Assembly (NCBI RefSeq): GCF_904067045.1
Contig: NZ_CAJFDC010000036.1
Location: 1,380,001 to 1,444,000 of the forward strand
Source of the DNA: Pseudomonas sp. FEN
GTDB lineage: Bacteria > Pseudomonadota > Gammaproteobacteria > Pseudomonadales > Pseudomonadaceae
Length of the DNA: 64,000 nt
Direction of reading: 5' to 3'
The notes below the pieces were generated by a model, which saw only the letters and a program-made list of their open reading frames with translations, searched no databases and was not told the DNA's origin. Both the position numbers and the translations under genes were made by a program. Below, piece by piece: positions 37,806-46,828 of this stretch; positions within the stretch are counted from its first letter, which is position 1, and each line of letters begins with the position of its first letter.

Positions 37806-38879
37806 CTAGCTCCCGGTGTAGAGCAGTGGTGCCCGACGCAGGTTGCAGAAAATCTCATAGGGGATGGTCTCGGCCCGGGTCGCAACCTCGCTGGCCAGCA
37901 CGTGTTTCCCCCACAACTCCACCGTCGAACCCAGCCCCGCCTGGGGCACATCGGTCAGGTCAATGCACAGCATGTCCATCGACACCCGGCCCAGCAGTTG
38001 GCTGCGTTGGCCAGCCACCAGCACCGGCGTGCCGGTCGGGGCGTGACGCGGATAGCCGTCGGCATACCCCATGGCAACCACGCCGATCCGCATCGGCTTG
38101 GGCGTCACGAACTGGCCACCGTAGCCCACCGGCTCGCCCGCCGGCAGCTCGCGCACGCTGATGACTTTCGACTCCAGGGTCATGACCGGCTGCAAGCGCG
38201 CGGCCAGCGGGTTGGTTTCCTCGAAAGGGCTGGCGCCGAACAGCAGGATGCCGGGGCGTACCCAGTCACTGGGGATCTGCGGCCAACCGAGCAGCGCCGG
38301 GGAATTACGCAGGCTGACCTCTGCCGTCAGGCCCTGACGCGCCGCCTCGAAGATCGCCACCTGCTCGGCACTGCGTTGACAGCCCAGTTCGTCGGCACGG
38401 GCGAAGTGACTCATCAGCACAATCTTCGCCACCTTGCCGCTGGCCAACAGGCGTCGATAAGCCGCCGCGTACTCCGCTGGCTCCAGCCCCACCCGGTGCA
38501 TGCCCGAGTCCAGCTTGAGCCAGACGTTGATCGGCTTGGCCAGTACCGCCTGCTCGATGGCCTCCAACTGCCAGAGCCCGTGCACCACGCACCAGAAGTC
38601 GTGCTCGACGATCAATGGCAGCTCGTCGGCCTCGAAAAAACCTTCCAGCAACAGGATCGGCGCGCGAATACCGGCGGCCCGCAACGCCAGCGCTTCCTCG
38701 ATACAGGCCACGGCAAAGCCGTCGGCGTCGGCCTCCAGGGCCTGGGCACAGCGCACCGCGCCATGACCGTAGGCATCGGCCTTGATCACCGCGAGGGCAC
38801 GGGCCCCCGATACTTCGCGGGCCAGTTGATAGTTGTGACGCAGGGCTTGGAGGTCGATCAGGGCACGGGCAGGACGCAT
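37806..38879 (-). CDS. dadX: Catabolic alanine racemase DadX
   Basis: 357 residues from MRPARALIDLQALRHNYQLA, the conserved DadX start (the frame is open 8 codons further). The PLP lysine lies in AVIKADAYGHGA (Lys about 33). The catalytic Tyr is in VGYGGQFVT, and VGRVSMDMLCIDLT is present. It interconverts L- and D-alanine so that DadA can oxidise the D form. It is third in the dadA-ridA-dadX series on the minus strand. Confidence 0.96.
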   Translation of the reverse strand: MRPARALIDLQALRHNYQLAREVSGARALAVIKADAYGHGAVRCAQALEADADGFAVACIEEALALRAAGIRAPILLLEGFFEADELPLIVEHDFWCVVHGLWQLEAIEQAVLAKPINVWLKLDSGMHRVGLEPAEYAAAYRRLLASGKVAKIVLMSHFARADELGCQRSAEQVAIFEAARQGLTAEVSLRNSPALLGWPQIPSDWVRPGILLFGASPFEETNPLAARLQPVMTLESKVISVRELPAGEPVGYGGQFVTPKPMRIGVVAMGYADGYPRHAPTGTPVLVAGQRSQLLGRVSMDMLCIDLTDVPQAGLGSTVELWGKHVLASEVATRAETIPYEIFCNLRRAPLLYTGS

Positions 38880-38966
38880 GGCGGCAAACTTCTGGGCGGT
38901 CAACAGGGAATAAAAACCGGTGCGAAAGGCGGTAAGCCGCCCCTCGCACCGGGAGAGGGATCGTAC

Positions 38967-39320
38967 TTAAGGCAGAGCGGCCACCACCGACAGCTCGACC
39001 AGGATTTGCGGTTCGCACAGCTTGGCTTCGACCGTGGCACGGGCCGGCGCGACGCCTTTTGGCAACCACTTGTCCCATACCGCGTTCATGCCGGCGAAGT
39101 CGGCATCGATATCCTTCAGGTAGATCGTCACCGACAGCAGCTTGCTCTTGTCGGTACCCGCCAGATCCAGCAAACGCTCGATGTTGGCGAGGGCTTCATG
39201 AGTCTGGGTTGCAATCCCGGCGCTCATGTCGTCGCCGACCTGCCCAGCCAGATACACGGTACCGCTGTGAACAACGATCTGGCTCATACGCTCATTGGTG
39301 AGCTGGCGCTGGATTGCCAT
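38967..39320 (-). CDS. RidA family enamine/imine deaminase
   Basis: 117 residues from MAIQRQLTNERMSQIVVHSG. It has the RidA core VYLAGQVGDD and the C-terminal signature ARATVEAKLCEPQILVE, with the substrate-binding Arg before TVEA. RidA proteins hydrolyse reactive imines or enamines to 2-oxo acids; DadA produces iminopyruvate, so the position is meaningful. The start is AGGAG-preceded and lies inside the last 29 bases of dadA, a coupled overlap. Confidence 0.9.
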   Translation of the reverse strand: MAIQRQLTNERMSQIVVHSGTVYLAGQVGDDMSAGIATQTHEALANIERLLDLAGTDKSKLLSVTIYLKDIDADFAGMNAVWDKWLPKGVAPARATVEAKLCEPQILVELSVVAALP

Positions 39321-40596
39321 GTTTTGCAGTCTCCTGGGGCATTTTGCCATAACGGGAAATATCGAGGCCTTCGGCACTGATCTGTGGCGTTTTCTTCGCC
39401 ATCAGGTCAGCCAACAAGCGACCGGAACCACAAGCCATGGTCCAGCCGAGCGTGCCGTGACCGGTGTTCAAGAACAGATTGCGGAACGAGGTAGCGCCCA
39501 CGATCGGCGTGCCATCGGGCGTGGTCGGACGCAAACCGGTCCAGAAGCTGGCCTGCTCGAGGTCGCCGCCCTGAGGATAAAGATCGCCGACGATCATCTC
39601 CAGCGTTTCGCGTCGTTTCGGATTCAACGACAGGTCAAAACCGGCGATTTCCGCCATGCCACCCACGCGGATACGGTTGTCGAAACGGGTGATCGCGACC
39701 TTGTAGGTCTCATCGAGGATAGTCGAAGTCGGGGCCATGGCCGGGTTGGTGATCGGCACGGTCAGCGAATAGCCCTTGAGCGGGTAGACCGGCGCCTTGA
39801 TTCCCAGCGGCTTGAGCAACTGCGGCGAGTAGCTGCCCAGCGCCAGCACGTAGCGGTCGGCGGTTTCCAGCTTGCCATCGATCCACACGCCGTTGATGCG
39901 GTCGCCCGCATGGTCGAGCCGCTGAATATCCTGGCCGAAACGGAATTCCACGCCCAGCTTGATGGCCATTTCGGCCAGGCGGGTGGTGAACATCTGGCAG
40001 TCGCCGGTCTGGTCGTTCGGCAGGCGCAGGGCACCGGCGAGGATATCGGTAACACTGGCCAGTGCCGGTTCGACCCGGGCAATGCCGGCGCGGTCGAGCA
40101 ATTCGTAGGGCACGCCGGACTCTTTCAGCACCGCGATGTCTTTCGCCGCGCCATCGAGCTGCGCCTGGGTGCGGAACAACTGGGTCGTGCCCAGGCTACG
40201 ACCTTCGTAGGCAATCCCGGTTTCGGCGCGCAACTCATCCAGGCAATCACGGCTGTACTCGGACAGACGGACCATGCGCTCCTTGTTCACGGCATAGCGA
40301 CTGGCGGTGCAGTTGCGCAGCATCTGCGCCATCCACAGGTATTGGTCGATGTCGGCGGTAGCCTTGATCGCCAGCGGCGCGTGGCGCTGCAACAACCACT
40401 TGATCGCCTTGAGCGGCACGCCCGGTGCGGCCCAAGGCGAGGCATAGCCAGGCGAGACCTGGCCGGCGTTGGCAAAACTGGTTTCCATGGCGGCGGCCGG
40501 CTGACGGTCGACCACCACCACTTCGAAACCGGCCCGCGCCAGATAATATGCGCTGGCGGTACCAATGACGCCGCTACCCAATACCAGAACTCGCAT
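39292..40596 (-). CDS. dadA: D-amino acid dehydrogenase small subunit DadA
   Basis: 434 residues from MRVLVLGSGVIGTASAYYLA, the FAD dinucleotide-binding motif at the N-terminus. The DAO-fold signature at the C-terminus is NTGHGTLGWTMACGSG. The membrane-associated flavoenzyme oxidises D-alanine to pyruvate and ammonia, feeding electrons to the respiratory chain. It is first in the dad operon and divergent from dadR across 159 bases, where Lrp-type control by alanine is expected. The tail after SRYGKM is longer than in E. coli. Confidence 0.95.
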   Translation of the reverse strand: MRVLVLGSGVIGTASAYYLARAGFEVVVVDRQPAAAMETSFANAGQVSPGYASPWAAPGVPLKAIKWLLQRHAPLAIKATADIDQYLWMAQMLRNCTASRYAVNKERMVRLSEYSRDCLDELRAETGIAYEGRSLGTTQLFRTQAQLDGAAKDIAVLKESGVPYELLDRAGIARVEPALASVTDILAGALRLPNDQTGDCQMFTTRLAEMAIKLGVEFRFGQDIQRLDHAGDRINGVWIDGKLETADRYVLALGSYSPQLLKPLGIKAPVYPLKGYSLTVPITNPAMAPTSTILDETYKVAITRFDNRIRVGGMAEIAGFDLSLNPKRRETLEMIVGDLYPQGGDLEQASFWTGLRPTTPDGTPIVGATSFRNLFLNTGHGTLGWTMACGSGRLLADLMAKKTPQISAEGLDISRYGKMPQETAKHGNPAPAHQ

Positions 40597-40755
40597 GTGT
40601 CTATCCCTCAATCCGCGGCCAGCCGCCAGTGTTTAGTGTTCAAAACCAAGATGCGCGCAGTGTAAAAAACAATAGCCAGTGCTTTTCACTATATAAGTGC
40701 CTATATTTGGCGAGAATTCTCGGCACTAACGCTTTTGACGGAGTGGCATCCCCTA

Positions 40756-41244
40756 ATGAGAACCAACCATCAGACTAAACGCGAGCTGGACAAGATCGAT
40801 CGCAATATCCTGCGCCTCCTGCAGGCCGACGGACGCATCTCATTCACCGAGCTTGGCGAAAAGGTCGGCCTGTCCACCACACCCTGTACTGAACGGGTTC
40901 GCCGACTGGAGCGCGAAGGCATCATCATGGGCTACTACGCCCGATTGAACCCGCAACACCTCAAGGGCAGCCTGCTGGTGTTCGTCGAGATCAGCCTCGA
41001 CTACAAATCGGGTGACACCTTCGAAGAATTCCGACGCGCCGTGCTGAAATTACCGCACGTGCTGGAATGCCACCTGGTGTCGGGGGATTTCGACTACCTG
41101 GTGAAAGCGCGGATTTCCGAAATGGCCTCCTACCGCAAACTGCTCGGCGACATCCTGCTCAAGCTGCCCCATGTCCGGGAATCCAAGAGCTATATCGTGA
41201 TGGAGGAAGTGAAAGAGAGCTTGAACCTGCCGATTCCAGATTGA
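40756..41244 (+). CDS. dadR: Lrp/AsnC-family regulator of alanine catabolism (DadR)
   Basis: 162 residues from MRTNHQTKRELDKIDRNILR. AsnC-type HTH (about 11-60: FTELGEKVGLSTTPCTERVR), then the RAM ligand domain (GDFDYLVKARISEMASYRKL). Lrp-family proteins assemble as octamers; DadR of pseudomonads activates dadAX in response to L-alanine. It is divergent from dadA. A TTG at 40735 is an alternative in-frame start but lacks a better SD. Confidence 0.92.
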   Translation: MRTNHQTKRELDKIDRNILRLLQADGRISFTELGEKVGLSTTPCTERVRRLEREGIIMGYYARLNPQHLKGSLLVFVEISLDYKSGDTFEEFRRAVLKLPHVLECHLVSGDFDYLVKARISEMASYRKLLGDILLKLPHVRESKSYIVMEEVKESLNLPIPD

Positions 41245-41263
41245 ACGGCTGGCCCGTAGGCCG

Positions 41264-41617
41264 CTACACCAATACCTGCCGGGTACTGGCGATGTATTCG
41301 TGCACTTGCTGCTCGGCCCGTGGATGAATCAGCTCCACGGGACGTCGGCCATTGGGACAAGGCAGCGTCGCTGTCGTCCCGAACAGGCGGCAGATCAGCG
41401 GGCGCTCGTCATACACCGTGCAACCGTTCGGCCCCAGGTGCACGCAATTGAGCTCGTTCAGCGCCGCTTCCTGCTCGGCGGCGGTCTTGCGCGGCAAACG
41501 GGCCATTTCCTCGGAGGAAGTGGTCACCGGCCCACAGCAGTCGTGACAGCCCGGCACGCATTCGAAAGACGGAATTTGCTGGCGCAGAAAGCGGATTTTC
41601 TGACTGTTGCAGCTCAT
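41264..41617 (-). CDS. YkgJ-type cysteine-cluster protein
   Basis: 117 residues from MSCNSQKIRFLRQQIPSFEC. The Cys pattern CVPGCHDCCGPV then C (NCVHLGPNGCTVYDERPLICRLFG) matches the YkgJ/CxxCxxCC zinc or Fe-S cluster family. The function is unknown in general; some members are linked to oxidative modification or metal handling. It is convergent with dadR after 19 bases. The SD is poor, and the longer in-frame extension is not supported by homology. Confidence 0.82.
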   Translation of the reverse strand: MSCNSQKIRFLRQQIPSFECVPGCHDCCGPVTTSSEEMARLPRKTAAEQEAALNELNCVHLGPNGCTVYDERPLICRLFGTTATLPCPNGRRPVELIHPRAEQQVHEYIASTRQVLV

Positions 41618-41837
41618 CGAACGACGACCGGAAAGAAGAATGAGCGTGGATTTTGCCTGAAAAAGCCGCCTCCGGCAGCAAACCCTGCTCCGTCGAAGCG
41701 ACGGAACCTCGAAAACGCCATTGCCCGCTATAGGCGCTGGCTTGTCGGGACGCCGCATCGCAACGACGAGAGCCTTGGGCCAAGCGCCAGCCATCCTGAA
41801 ACTATCGCCGGCAAGCCGGCCGGCCAGACGTTTCGCG

Positions 41838-42083
41838 CTAGGAACGCCAGAACGGTTTCACACCTTCTTCCCGGGCCTGTTCCGGGCTCAAGCCGATGTC
41901 GCGCAGTTCCTCGGGCGTGAGCGCAAGCAAGGCCTTGCGGGTACGCAGGCGATGCAAGACTAGGCCCATGAGGCCGAAGGCCGGCGGGCAGCGACGGGCG
42001 GAGGACGCCGTGATTGTCCGCTCGTGCTCACTCATCAATTCCTGACTGCGCAAAACCAGACGCACATCGCTTAAACCGTTCAT
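41838..42083 (-). CDS. DUF1127 (YjiS-like) small protein
   Basis: 81 residues from MNGLSDVRLVLRSQELMSEH, with AAGGAG 9 bases upstream. The C-terminus carries the DUF1127 motif ALLALTPEELRDIGLSPEQA. Arg-rich small proteins of this family affect RNA turnover and carbon/phosphate metabolism in Agrobacterium. It is divergent from the MocR-type regulator, a pairing often seen in pseudomonads and likely a regulator-target pair. Confidence 0.88.
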   Translation of the reverse strand: MNGLSDVRLVLRSQELMSEHERTITASSARRCPPAFGLMGLVLHRLRTRKALLALTPEELRDIGLSPEQAREEGVKPFWRS

Positions 42084-42152
42084 TACCCGTGCTCCTTTGT
42101 TACTTGGTTGCCATGAGGACACAGAATGGAGGAACGGCAAAAACCATTACAG

Positions 42153-42215
42153 ATTCAATCAATTTTTATTAATTCAATACAGAACTCGCCAAGGTGCGAC
42201 TGAATCCTGTATTTT
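42153..42215. promoter_or_regulatory. Repeated ATTCAAT / AATACAG motifs between DUF1127 and MocR genes
   Basis: ATTCAAT occurs at 42153-42159 and 42172-42178. AATACAG (42176-42182) faces CTGTATT (42209-42215). The zone is AT-rich. MocR regulators bind spaced repeats in their own divergent promoters, so this is a candidate site; not proven. Confidence 0.4.
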
Positions 42216-42265
42216 CGCTTTATCTGTACCGGCCAATGCTTTCCACCGTCCCCGAGAACCGCCCC

Positions 42266-43699
42266 ATGCCCCTCTACGTCAACCTCGCCGAACTACTTGG
42301 AACCCGTATAGAACAGGGCTTCTATCGTCCGGGTGATCGCTTGCCTTCTGTACGGGCATTGAGTGTGGAGCACGGTGTCAGCCTGAGCACGGTGCAGCAG
42401 GCCTACCGTGTCCTGGAAGACAGCGGGCTGGCCCAGCCGAAACCCAAGTCCGGCTATTTCGTGCCTGTTGGTCGAGAGCTACCGGCATTGCCGGTGGTCG
42501 GGCGTCCCGCGCAACGCCCCGTGGACATCTCACAGTGGGAACAGGTTCTGGAACTGATCCGGGCCGTCCCCCGTGAGGACACCGTACAGTTGGGCCGTGG
42601 CATGCCGGATATCGACAGCCCGACCCTGAAGCCGCTGCTGCGCAGCCTGGCGCAGATCAGTCGCCGCCAGGACATGCCCGGGCTGTCCTATGACAATATC
42701 CACGGCAACCTCGGGCTGCGCGAGCAAGTGGCGCGACTGCTGCTCGACTCGGGCTGCCAACTCGGCCCCAGCGACCTGGTGATCACCACCGGCTGCCACG
42801 AGGCCCTGTCCACCAGCATCCGCGCCATCTGCGAGCCCGGGGATATCGTCGCGGTGGACTCCCCCAGCTTCCACGGCGCCATGCAGACCCTCAAGGGGCT
42901 GGGCATGAAAGCCCTGGAAATCCCCACCGACCCGATCACCGGCATCAGCCTCGACGCCCTGGAACTGGCCCTCGAACAGTGGCCAATCAAGGCCATACAG
43001 CTGACACCCAACTGCAACAACCCACTGGGTTACATCATGCCGGAGTCGCGCAAACGTGCCCTGCTGACCCTGGCACAGCGCTTCGACGTGGCCATTATCG
43101 AGGACGACGTGTATGGCGAACTGGCCTACACCTACCCTCGTCCACGCACCATCAAGTCCTTCGATGAAGACGGTCGCGTGCTGCTCTGCAGCTCCTTCTC
43201 CAAGACCCTTGCCCCCGGCCTGCGCATCGGCTGGGTCGCACCCGGCCGCTACCTCGAACGGGTGCTGCACATGAAGTACATCAGCACCGGTTCCACGGCG
43301 CCACAACCGCAACTGGCTATCGCCGACTTCCTGAAAAATGGCCACTTCGAGCCGCATCTGCGGCGCATGCGCAGCCAATACCAACGCAATCGCGACCTGA
43401 TGATCGACTGGATCAGCCGCTATTTTCCCGCCGGCACCCGGGCCAGCCGCCCCCAGGGCAGCTTCATGCTTTGGGTCGAACTGCCCGAAGGTTTCGACTC
43501 CCTGCGCCTGAACCGGGCGCTGCAGGACCAGGGCGTGCAGATAGCGGTAGGCAGTATCTTTTCGGCCTCGGGCAAATACCGCAATTGCCTGCGCATGAAC
43601 TACGCTACCAAGCCCACGCCGCAGGTCGAAGAGGCCGTGCGTAAAGTCGGCGCCGCCGCGATCAAATTACTGGCACAAAGCGAGAGCAATATCGATTGA
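42266..43699 (+). CDS. MocR-type regulator (GntR HTH fused to PLP aminotransferase domain)
   Basis: About 477 residues. The GntR winged helix spans 1-70 (GFYRPGDRLPSVRALS, VSLSTVQQAYRVLE). The fold-type I aminotransferase domain has the PLP Lys in SSFSKTLAPGLRIGW. Such regulators sense PLP, amino acids or their analogues. I chose ATG 42266 because it has GAGA 8 bases upstream and lies past the operator-like repeats; ATG 42236 and GTG 42194 are alternatives in the same frame. Divergent from the DUF1127 gene, its probable target. Confidence 0.88.
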   Translation: MPLYVNLAELLGTRIEQGFYRPGDRLPSVRALSVEHGVSLSTVQQAYRVLEDSGLAQPKPKSGYFVPVGRELPALPVVGRPAQRPVDISQWEQVLELIRAVPREDTVQLGRGMPDIDSPTLKPLLRSLAQISRRQDMPGLSYDNIHGNLGLREQVARLLLDSGCQLGPSDLVITTGCHEALSTSIRAICEPGDIVAVDSPSFHGAMQTLKGLGMKALEIPTDPITGISLDALELALEQWPIKAIQLTPNCNNPLGYIMPESRKRALLTLAQRFDVAIIEDDVYGELAYTYPRPRTIKSFDEDGRVLLCSSFSKTLAPGLRIGWVAPGRYLERVLHMKYISTGSTAPQPQLAIADFLKNGHFEPHLRRMRSQYQRNRDLMIDWISRYFPAGTRASRPQGSFMLWVELPEGFDSLRLNRALQDQGVQIAVGSIFSASGKYRNCLRMNYATKPTPQVEEAVRKVGAAAIKLLAQSESNID

Positions 43700-43759
43700 T
43701 CTTCACCCGCCAGACAGCGGCCATATACCGATACCTGCCATGACCCGGGACGATGATCG

Positions 43760-45313
43760 TTGAAAGCCTGTTTGCTACTCATTGCCCTGCTGTTGAGCGG
43801 ATGCGCATCCCTCGATGCTCCACGGCTGCCCAGCCAGGCCAAGCCGGCGAGCGAGTCGACCTTCGGCCGTTCGATCCAGGCCCAGGCCGCACCCTGGCAG
43901 GGACGCTCGGGCTTTCACCTGCTGCCCAACGGCAGTGAAGCGTTCAGGGCCCGGGCCGAATTGATCCGCAATGCCCAGGTCAGCCTCGACTTGCAGTACT
44001 ACATCGTCCATGACGGCCTGAGCACCCGCATGTTGGTGGAAGAACTGCTCAACGCCGCCGATCGCGGTGTACGGGTGCGCATCCTGCTGGACGATACCGC
44101 CAGCGACGGGCTCGACACGCTCATCGGCACGCTGGCCGCGCATCCGAATATCCAAATCCGCCTGTTCAATCCGCTGAACCTGGGTCGCGGCACCGGTGCC
44201 ACCCGCGCCCTGGGTCGTTTGTTCAACCTGTCGCAACAACATCGGCGAATGCACAACAAGTTGTGGCTGGCCGACAACAGCGCGGCCATCGTCGGCGGCC
44301 GCAACCTGGGGGACGAGTATTTCGGCGCCCAGCCGGACCTCAACTTTACTGACATCGACCTGCTCGGCTTCGGCCCCGTGGCCGAACAGCTCGGGCACAG
44401 CTTCGACCAGTACTGGAACAGCGCCCTGAGCGCTCCCATCGGTGACTTCCTGTCCGACACATCGTCAGCGACGCGGCTGGCCAATGCCCGGCAACGGCTC
44501 AAGGACTCGCTGGGCAACTATCGCCAGCACAATACCGCCCTGTACCTGAAACTTCGGGCCTACAAGAGCGAACCGCACATGGACACCTGGCGCCGCGAGC
44601 TGATCTGGGCCTGGAGCCAGGCGCTGTGGGACACGCCGAGCAAGGTCCTGGCCAAGGGCGAGCCGGATCCACGCCTGCTGCTGACCACTCAATTGGCACC
44701 TGAACTGAGTAACGTTCACACCGAACTGATGATGATTTCCGCGTACTTCGTACCCGGCCAGCCGGGGCTGGTCTACCTGACCGGGCGCGCCGACGCCGGA
44801 GTCTCCGTCAGCCTGCTGACCAACTCGCTGGAGGCCACCGACGTGCCGGCCGTGCACGGCGGCTATGCGCCCTACCGCAAGGCACTGCTGGAACACGGGG
44901 TGAAGCTCTTCGAACTGCGGCGCCAGCCCGGGGAACGTGGTGGCAGCGGGCCACACCTGTTTCACAGCGCGTCCTACAAAGGCTCGGATTCCAGCTTGCA
45001 CAGCAAGGCGATGATTTTCGACCGACAAAAATCCTTTATCGGCTCGTTCAACTTTGACCCACGCTCAGTGTTGTGGAACACCGAAGTCGGCGTATTGGTG
45101 GACAGCCCGGAACTGGCCGAACACGTTCGAACCCTGGCCTTGCGCGGGATGGCTCCAGCCCTGAGCTACCAGCCGCGGCTGGAGCGGGGACAGATTGTCT
45201 GGGTCACCGAGGACCACGGGCAACTCCACGAACTGCAGCAAGAGCCGGGCAACTGGTGGCGCCGGTTCAACGCCTGGTTCGCCAATCACATCGGTTTGGA
45301 GCGCATGCTCTGA
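43760..45313 (+). CDS. Phospholipase D-family lipoprotein (cardiolipin synthase-like)
   Basis: 517 residues from a TTG start (MKACLLLIALLLSGCAS), which gives a complete lipoprotein signal with lipobox LSGC (Cys15). No in-frame ATG produces a signal. Two HKD motifs are present: HNKLWLADNSAAIVGG and HSKAMIFDRQKSFIGS. The two-HKD layout fits a ClsC-like cardiolipin/phosphatidyl transferase or phospholipase. The lipid anchor suggests periplasmic action at a membrane. Neighbours give no further clue. Confidence 0.88.
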   Translation: MKACLLLIALLLSGCASLDAPRLPSQAKPASESTFGRSIQAQAAPWQGRSGFHLLPNGSEAFRARAELIRNAQVSLDLQYYIVHDGLSTRMLVEELLNAADRGVRVRILLDDTASDGLDTLIGTLAAHPNIQIRLFNPLNLGRGTGATRALGRLFNLSQQHRRMHNKLWLADNSAAIVGGRNLGDEYFGAQPDLNFTDIDLLGFGPVAEQLGHSFDQYWNSALSAPIGDFLSDTSSATRLANARQRLKDSLGNYRQHNTALYLKLRAYKSEPHMDTWRRELIWAWSQALWDTPSKVLAKGEPDPRLLLTTQLAPELSNVHTELMMISAYFVPGQPGLVYLTGRADAGVSVSLLTNSLEATDVPAVHGGYAPYRKALLEHGVKLFELRRQPGERGGSGPHLFHSASYKGSDSSLHSKAMIFDRQKSFIGSFNFDPRSVLWNTEVGVLVDSPELAEHVRTLALRGMAPALSYQPRLERGQIVWVTEDHGQLHELQQEPGNWWRRFNAWFANHIGLERML

Positions 45314-45439
45314 AAGTTCGTAACAGCCATGAGCAGCCCTGCGCTTCTGGTACATGCCGTCGACCGGCTGCTCCTACAGAGTCCGTGTCGGCCCCATATT
45401 CGTGGTGACACACCGAGCCTTCGCGGACAACACCTGAAC

Positions 45440-46591
45440 CTACAAAGACGTGGCCGGCCGTGCCGGGCCGAAGGCCCCCTGGCGCAATGCCAACACCAGC
45501 AAGCCCAACGCCCCGGCCGCCATGAACAACGGCAAGGCGTGGCCACTGATCCACTGGCTACCCGCCCCCGCCACCAATGGCCCAATCAGGCAGCCAATCC
45601 CCCACAGTTGGGCCACATGGGCGTTGGCCCGCACCAGCGCATCGTCGCGATAACGCTCACCGATCAGGATCAACGACAAAGTGAACAGCCCACCCGCGCT
45701 GGCCCCGAACAGCACCCACAGCGGCCAGATCAGCATGCTATCGATCAACAACGGCACCGCCAGGCTCGACAGCATCAGGGCCAGGGCGCAACCAGTAAAC
45801 AGCACGCGCCGGGAAAGCCGGTCGGCCAAGGCGCCAATCGGCAGTTGCAACAAGGCGTCGCCTACCACCACGGTGCTGACCATCGCCAGGGCAATGTCCG
45901 CCGTGAAGCCCTGGCGCAGACAGTAAACCGGTAGCAACGTCAGAATCATCGCCTCGAAGGCAGCAAACAGCGAAATGGCCCAGGCAATGGCCGGCAGACT
46001 CCGACAGAAACCCAGCAAATCCATCAGGGTGACCCGACTGGACTCCGAGGTTGGCGCACCGCTGCGCCCCAGCAACAGCAGCGGCGCGGCCACCAGCAAC
46101 CCCACGCCGACCCAGAAACCATAATCGCCCTCGGTGCCCACGGCGGCCAACAGTAACGGACCGGACAGTTGGCTCAACGCATAAGTGCTGCCATACAGGG
46201 CCACCAGGCGCCCGCGCCATTGCTCGACCACCAGTTGATTGATCCAGCTTTCGCCGAGAATGAAGACAATCGTCAGGATTACCCCGATCATCAGGCGCAA
46301 CACCAGCCACACCGGGTAGCTGGGCAGTAGCGCCAGCAAACCGATGGACAAGGCACCGGCCCACAGGCAGAGACTCATCAGCCTGGCTGTGCCGAAGCGC
46401 GCCGCCAAATGACTGGAGACACTGGCCCCCAACAACACGCCAATGGCCGGCATCGCCGCCATAACGCCAATGGCAAAGGCGCCGTAACCCCAGCCCTCCA
46501 ACCGCAAGGACACCAGCGGCATGCTCACGCCCAGTGCCAGCCCGACACTGAGTACCGAAGCCAGCACGGCGAAATAAGTCGCCCAACGCAT
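45440..46591 (-). CDS. MFS transporter, YcaD/YfcJ-like
   Basis: 383 residues with twelve predicted membrane segments. The MFS loop motif is AARFGTARLMSLCLWAGALS after TM2, and GALADRLSRRVLFT lies between TM8 and TM9. The substrate is unknown; related proteins are drug or metabolite exporters. Stand-alone minus-strand gene, convergent with the phospholipase gene. Confidence 0.88.
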   Translation of the reverse strand: MRWATYFAVLASVLSVGLALGVSMPLVSLRLEGWGYGAFAIGVMAAMPAIGVLLGASVSSHLAARFGTARLMSLCLWAGALSIGLLALLPSYPVWLVLRLMIGVILTIVFILGESWINQLVVEQWRGRLVALYGSTYALSQLSGPLLLAAVGTEGDYGFWVGVGLLVAAPLLLLGRSGAPTSESSRVTLMDLLGFCRSLPAIAWAISLFAAFEAMILTLLPVYCLRQGFTADIALAMVSTVVVGDALLQLPIGALADRLSRRVLFTGCALALMLSSLAVPLLIDSMLIWPLWVLFGASAGGLFTLSLILIGERYRDDALVRANAHVAQLWGIGCLIGPLVAGAGSQWISGHALPLFMAAGALGLLVLALRQGAFGPARPATSL

Positions 46592-46698
46592 GCACCACGC
46601 TCCTGTGGATAATTTCTGTTCAAGACAACACAGCCGGACTTCCTCATGGAGAGTCCGGCTGTGTCAGGGCGTCGTCCGATCATGTGCAAGCGTCGATC

Positions 46699-46798
46699 TG
46701 TAGGAGCTGGGCTTGTCGGATCGCCGCACCGTCGCGAAGGCGCCCCAAGGCCGCCAAAAGCTTCGCGGGCAATCGAACGTCGACCGGCCGCTCCTACA
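46699..46798. repeat. REPIN-type inverted repeat
   Basis: TGTAGGAGCTGGGCTTGTCGG at the left and CGACCGGCCGCTCCTACA-like arm at the right: same TGTAGGAGC ends in inverted orientation as the element at 52937. It lies between the aldehyde dehydrogenase and MFS genes. Confidence 0.75.
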
Positions 46799-46828
46799 GG
46801 TTTCGGATCGCCCTCAGGATCGAATGCC

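Noticed and set aside
37773..39380. Long plus-strand frame across dadX and ridA
   Set aside because: Spans two well-supported genes and their gap on the other strand; His/Gln-rich shadow.
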